From contig NC_063044.1 in NCBI RefSeq assembly GCF_018812025.1, positions 41,382,743-41,446,742 of the forward strand: DNA of 64,000 nt, given 5' to 3'. Positions 59,711 to 64,000 of this stretch are shown here, one piece after another. Source of the DNA: Megalobrama amblycephala (Eukaryota; Chordata; Actinopteri; Cypriniformes; Xenocyprididae). Within the stretch, counting starts at the first letter, position 1. Each line of letters begins with the position of its first letter. The position numbers and the translations under genes were made by a program. The notes under the pieces are model-generated. The model made no database searches, was not told where the DNA came from, and was given only the letters and a program-made list of their open reading frames with translations.

Positions 59711-60289
59711 TCTAGTAGAGTTGTCAAAAGTACCGACTTTGGTACCAATCGGTACTGAAATGTAAAAAATGTGACGCTTTGATTGCTGTTGAGCGGATTC
59801 GTAAACACCTCTGAAAGTTAAAGTAAATAAAGCTGAACAGTTGCTCAACAGTGATAAACAGTTGCTCAACTAATAAAATACATTAAACCGTACGTGGTAT
59901 TTTCATGGTTACTACAGAAGTAACTTTACAATGGTTAAAATTGCTGATTTCTCTGGATTTAAACATTGTTAGAAACATTTGGGATAATGAAAGTACACAA
60001 GTCAACAAAATAAATAATATTGTTCTAGTGCAGGTTCTCAAAGTCTACATTCAAAGGTCCAAATCTGAATTTTCTTCAATGTCAAAGGTCTGAAACAATT
60101 GGTTATTACAAAACTTGTTTTTAATAAACATGCATAACAAATCAACACTAATTTTTAAAAAAAAAAAGTGCCTTTGCTTTCAAAATATACATTAATAACA
60201 AGTGCAAAAGTGGTAAAACAATTAAAATGTCAGCATTTTTTATGAACAAAACACAATAAGAGGTAGGCCAAAAGTAACATGGTGCAAAA
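59711..60289. other. Intergenic DNA with an old relative of segment Y
   Basis: 59850-60030 ('aaacagttgctcaacta', 'ggttaaaattgctgattt', 'acaagtcaacaaaataaataat') is a diverged relative of segment Y, confirming that Y belongs to a dispersed family. No gene. Confidence 0.45.
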
Positions 60290-60890
60290 TACAGTAAGTC
60301 TTCACAGAATGTCCCCTTTGCCTTGCTGAAGTACCTGGCAAACACACATAGCTGGGCTTGGTCTTTGCCATCTATTAACTTATTCACTGCAAGTGAATGG
60401 CAGGGTGCATCTTTGATAACATCATTTAACTGCTTAACTCATGGGCAAGTACCTCTGTCCTCCAAGTGTCATTGGATATTGGAATTTTCTTTAATTTCTC
60501 TGACATCTCTCGTCTCTCCTTTCTCGTCTCGCTTCTGCTATCTCCACTAAACACTCCTTAACTATTTCTGCATCAGAGAATCGCTTCTTGTTTTTGCCTA
60601 GTACCCAGGCAATTCTGAAAGATGCTTCTGTAGCTTTGCTGTGTCAGAGCACTCAAGCAACGTACTTGTTGATGAAGACTTTAGCTGTTGTAGTTTTGCT
60701 GTCCTTACCTCTGTATTTTGTGGATATTGCCATTCAGAATGTCTGTGTTTTGTTCGGCGTTTGACATTTCCACTCTTCACAACTCCAACTGTCTCGTTGC
60801 AAATCAAACAGAACAGATTTGTGCTGGATTGGGGCAAAATGAACGCATACCTCTCTGTCCAATCATCTTTGAAAACGTCTTGGGTTACTT
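60290..60890 (-). pseudogene. hAT-type transposase remnant (BED-like zinc finger to DUF4371-like core)
   Basis: Minus strand, 60880-60650: DWTERYAFILPQSSTNLFCL, then CNETVGVVKSGNVKR, HRHSEWQYP and EVRTAKLQQLKS, as at the start of the hAT family that gave ZBED/GTF2IRD2/SCAND3-like host genes. 60600-60530 gives NKKRFSDAEIVKECLVEIAEA. 60387-60290 gives DGKDQAQLCVFARYF, matching the 'D.AQLCVFVR' part of these transposases. Frames change and stops occur between, and the C-terminal half is missing. Confidence 0.7.
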
Positions 60891-61012
60891 GTGTAACCCT
60901 GGTTCCCTGAATAAGGGAACGAGACGCTACGTCATATGACGTTATGGGAACCCTCTGCATCATATGACGTAGCGTCGACAGTTCCCATGAAAGGGAACTA
61001 TTTTCTTCGGCA
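60884..61012. repeat. Paired inverted motifs, retroelement-end-like
   Basis: Within ~110 bp: GGTTCCCTGAATAAGGGAACGAGACG, then ACGCTACGTCATATGACGT, and inverted CATATGACGTAGCGTCGACAG with TTCCCATGAAAGGGAACT (each shown in short pieces). The 'ttccct..agggaacgagacgctacgtc' style is that of fish DIRS-type terminal repeats. It sits exactly where the hAT remnant ends. Confidence 0.5.
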
Positions 61013-62589
61013 ACTTTTCTTTCCCTGGAAACTGACATCCTCACCCTTCCAAACTCTCACTGCGGTGAAGTGTCGCCCGATTACCCTGCCCGATTACGTC
61101 AAACATCATATGGTCACTGGATGTCATGACAACAATTTCATACAGGAAAACTTTAAATATCTCGCCTTCGTTTTCATTTCGGACCATCTCCAAAAAGACA
61201 TAAAAATCTAAACAAAAGATTTACAAGTGTAACATGCATTTATCAAAGTAGGAAATCCTCACTTTTAATCCGTTACACACAATTAGTGCTCTTGAAATAT
61301 GAAATTGAATTTCCCCCGGGTCCGGGAAGTGCTGTTTTAGTGTTTTTTTGGATATTTTAATCCAATAATATTACATATTGTGCCTTTAAGAACTCCATGT
61401 AATGTTATGTTTTGTAAATATTTTTTGATGAGTACAAGTACAAAGTCTCTTGAATGTCGAATGTCGAAATGTTTATAAGGTAGACCTTTCATTTCACTCA
61501 TGGGTTGTGAAATGAACTGTGTCCTAAGCATGTCAGTCAGCCAAGAGATGATCTTTGTGTTCGTAATCAATTTAAGGTTAATCCCAGCATGACACCTAGT
61601 TGGCCTCCGCAGTGCCAATGCAGAAACCGACAGCATTAGCAGCATTAGCACTGCTGCCAGGCTCTTTTCCGGGGCATCAGGGCAATGTGAAGTGTGACCA
61701 TAAACAGCACCTTCCCAGGGGCTCACAATACCAAGTCACCAAGCCACCAGAGTGGGGAAGTAATCGCTTCCATTATGCTCTAGGTGCTCTGGAAAAAAGC
61801 AAAAGGGGGAAAAAGGCAAACAGCCCTGCAGTTGTGTTGCCGCGGATCAGAATCCAATTAAACACTGTTTAGTTCTACATAAGCCGCCAGTCATAGCCTG
61901 TTGACTCATGAAATTAATGCATTATTGTGGCACAAAAGAAACCAGTGCACTAGAATGCACAGCATTTCCTCAGGCTGCATTTCAGACAAACTGACATAGC
62001 GTACATACCTGGCAGATGTTAACACCAAAGTGCACACTCAATGACAAAACAACACCAGGGCAATGATAATCCTAATCACGTGCCAGAATTGACTTTTTTT
62101 GTGCCTTGATCATCTAGTCCTCTACAAAAGAAATTCAATATGCTTACTGTTTTTTTGTTTTGGAGATGTTTGATGGAATCCATCCCACTATGTTGGGATG
62201 CATCCCTGTGCTCCTTCCACGCTGCAGCCTGTCAATGTAAATAATGACCACTGCAGTGCCCTTGTGCATCTTGAAGGCAATTTATGAATGCGTAAAAACT
62301 ATTAAAGGTTAAGGGTTGCAAGCTTCTATGGTTGTTCCTATAATGGACATGGGAGATGCCCTGCGGAGGTGACAAATGAAGGTCCTAAAGTTAAACGCAC
62401 TGTGAAATCACAAAAAAGAAAAGCTATAAATGAGTAAACAGCATTCATGAACTTCGTCTTCTTAACACCAGTAAATAAACTTCCAATGCAAAGCCTATTT
62501 TCTCTGTTACAATGAGCTATCCACCTAATTTTTCAATGTTGAAGTGAGCCATTTCCTGTGAATATAGTTGATATTAAGTGTCCCCAATT
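61013..62589. other. Intergenic DNA, possible conserved noncoding segment
   Basis: 61560-62060 is high-complexity, balanced sequence without repeats or long frames ('ccaattaaacactgtttagttc', 'ttgactcatgaaattaatgcattattg'), with AT-rich homeodomain-like cores. It reads like a regulatory conserved element rather than a transposon, but conservation cannot be tested here. Nothing else recognised. Confidence 0.3.
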
Positions 62590-62914
62590 GCATAACCTGA
62601 TATTGATGAGTTCAACATTTTCCTGGGTCAACATTTTTGTTGATCCTGGAACAACATTCAAATCAACCAATCAGATTTGAAGGACAAGTTTACAGATTAT
62701 GTCAAGTTTAGGCTTAAAATCATGAATTGGTGCTTCTACATCAGTGTTATTCATCTATCATTTCCCTCTGATTTTTGGGATAACTTATGGGTAGGATTAG
62801 GTTTAGGGGTAGGAATAGGGTTAAGACTAAATTTTCAGACTAGAATGTTGTTCCAGGATCAACAAAATATGTTGACCCAGGAATGCATCTAACTCAGCAA
62901 TATCAGGACGTGAG
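62590..62914. mobile_element. MITE with 9-bp TSD and TTAGGG-like centre
   Basis: Left arm 62598-62660 ('cctgatattgatgag', 'cctgggtcaaca', 'ttgatcctggaacaacatt') is mirrored at 62842-62908. Direct repeats TCCCCAATT flank it (62581-62589, 62915-62923). The centre has 'gggtaggattaggtttaggggtagg', degenerate telomere-like text. Noncoding, 325 bp. Confidence 0.88.
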
Positions 62915-64000
62915 TCCCCAATTAAGCAAGCCAGAGGCGACAGTGGCAAGGAACCCAAACTTCATCAGGTGACAGAATGGAGAAAAAACCTTGGGAGAAA
63001 CCAGACACATTTGGGGGGCCAGTTCTCCTCTGGTCAACGAATGAACATGGTTTGATTATGATTCAGGATGCATCACATGTGAGAAGTCAGATTGTGGATT
63101 GGTAGCATTCAAATATTTCATCCAGTTCCTTTTGCTTGAAGATTGGATTCATCACTCCAGTACAGGGACAAAGCTGCTCATAGGTCAGTGCAGAGGACTT
63201 TTTTGGTTCTTGTGGTCTTTGCTAGGGATTTGTGCCGATAGCTGTTGTGTCGAAGAGGCCTTCACAGGAGATTGTCTAGTAGACATGGTCTCTGCTGACA
63301 TACAGGACTGCGTTGTGATCGTGTCTAGGTGCAGATCCACCATCTGATCTGGATACGGACTGGATATGGCTGACTGCGCTAACCTCAGGATAAACAGAGA
63401 GACTATATTAGTATAGATGCCATTTTTCTTACGATGTAACAAGTACATTGGGTGTTATGGGAAGTGTTCCTGGTTCAGGTTGACCTAATTTATGCAGCCA
63501 TTTGTGCTACAAACCAGTCTGTTTATTATTATGAGAATAAATTAAAATAGTATGATAACAAATACCAGTTTACAACATCAAGCAGCATAACGGATAAGCG
63601 GATAACACCAGATACTTTGCACATTCAAGTTACAAATGGCTGTGCCCACGCATAAGTTAAAAATAAAATGGATAAACCAAGATTTGTTGGTTAGCATAGA
63701 TGTTGTAATTATAATTATGAGGCAAAAAGTATCTTTTCCATAGACTGTCATTTAAAAGTAGCCATGTATTCTGATTAAGTTCTATTTATTTATTTTTACT
63801 CATTTGTTGACTCTTAAAAGTGTAAAATGGACTTATATTTTTTCCAGACTGCTGCCTTTCACATAACAGCCAACATAATCTCATGGCAACTCGTACGTTT
63901 TGGCAAATTGATGGTTAAAGTGGCAGTCAGACTAAACTTTTCATTTCATTGAATTCCATTCATATGCATACAAATGCTGTAGACTGGACATACCACCTCA
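62915..64000. other. Interspersed repeat and AT-rich end of window
   Basis: 62925-63480 ('ccagaggcgacagtggcaagg', 'accttgggagaaaccagac', 'ccagttctcctctgg') reads like a widespread fish interspersed repeat. The rest to 64000 is AT-rich. Open stretches at 63099-63347 and, on the other strand, 63185-63448 have no known domain and lie within this repeat. Confidence 0.4.

Overview
The window is vertebrate nuclear DNA, almost certainly from a teleost and probably a cyprinid: short exons with GT-AG introns, very dense DNA transposons of fish type (Tc1/mariner, hAT, PIF-Harbinger-like, MITEs), a DIRS retrotransposon and a Ty3/Gypsy element. There is no bacterial-style operon content. Only two host genes could be rebuilt. 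Both are on the minus strand and both give complete reading frames with phase-consistent splice sites.

Gene 1 (466-6051) is kdm8/jmjd5, a JmjC-domain 2-oxoglutarate oxygenase of 406 residues in seven coding exons. Gene 2 (37388-45998) is il4r, the interleukin-4 receptor alpha chain, 570 residues in nine coding exons, with signal peptide, two fibronectin-III modules, one membrane span, a box-1-like motif and a long tail carrying NPxY and Gly-Tyr-x-x-Phe docking motifs. KDM8 and IL4R are also close neighbours in mammals (KDM8-NSMCE1-IL4R-IL21R), so the window keeps a conserved block; I see no nsmce1 in the 31 kb between them.

The rest is mostly mobile DNA. Within kdm8 introns: a 576-bp TIR element with a 9-bp target duplication, a 586-bp hAT-like MITE with an 8-bp duplication, a foldback repeat reaching to about 10 bp from an exon's splice donor, and a (TA)n tract. 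From 9 to 32 kb: hairpin MITEs, two broken Tc1/mariner elements (12797-14336 and 23338-24846), a Gypsy element (14656-19027, 5-bp target duplication), a TIR element with two nested insertions (25514-27040) and a palindromic element near 30-31 kb. From 32 to 37 kb: a large AACGTT-rich foldback with an 80-bp tandem array, a MITE with 9-bp duplications and a perfect 48-bp palindrome. The first coding intron of il4r holds a decayed DIRS element (39857-45815) that still shows inverted ends and an internal complementary region. From 46 to 64 kb: a second foldback copy, a block paralogous to 11.4-21.4 kb, a complex local X-Y-X duplication, a hAT remnant and another MITE.

The most informative items are these. 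The Gypsy element has integrase upstream of reverse transcriptase and a SCAN-like gag, i.e. the Gmr1 type. An empty site for this Gypsy insertion is preserved in the paralogous block at about 55.49 kb. The X1-Y2-X2 junctions at 55.3-57.0 kb look like template switching or an assembly error. I found no convincing wholly new biological system.
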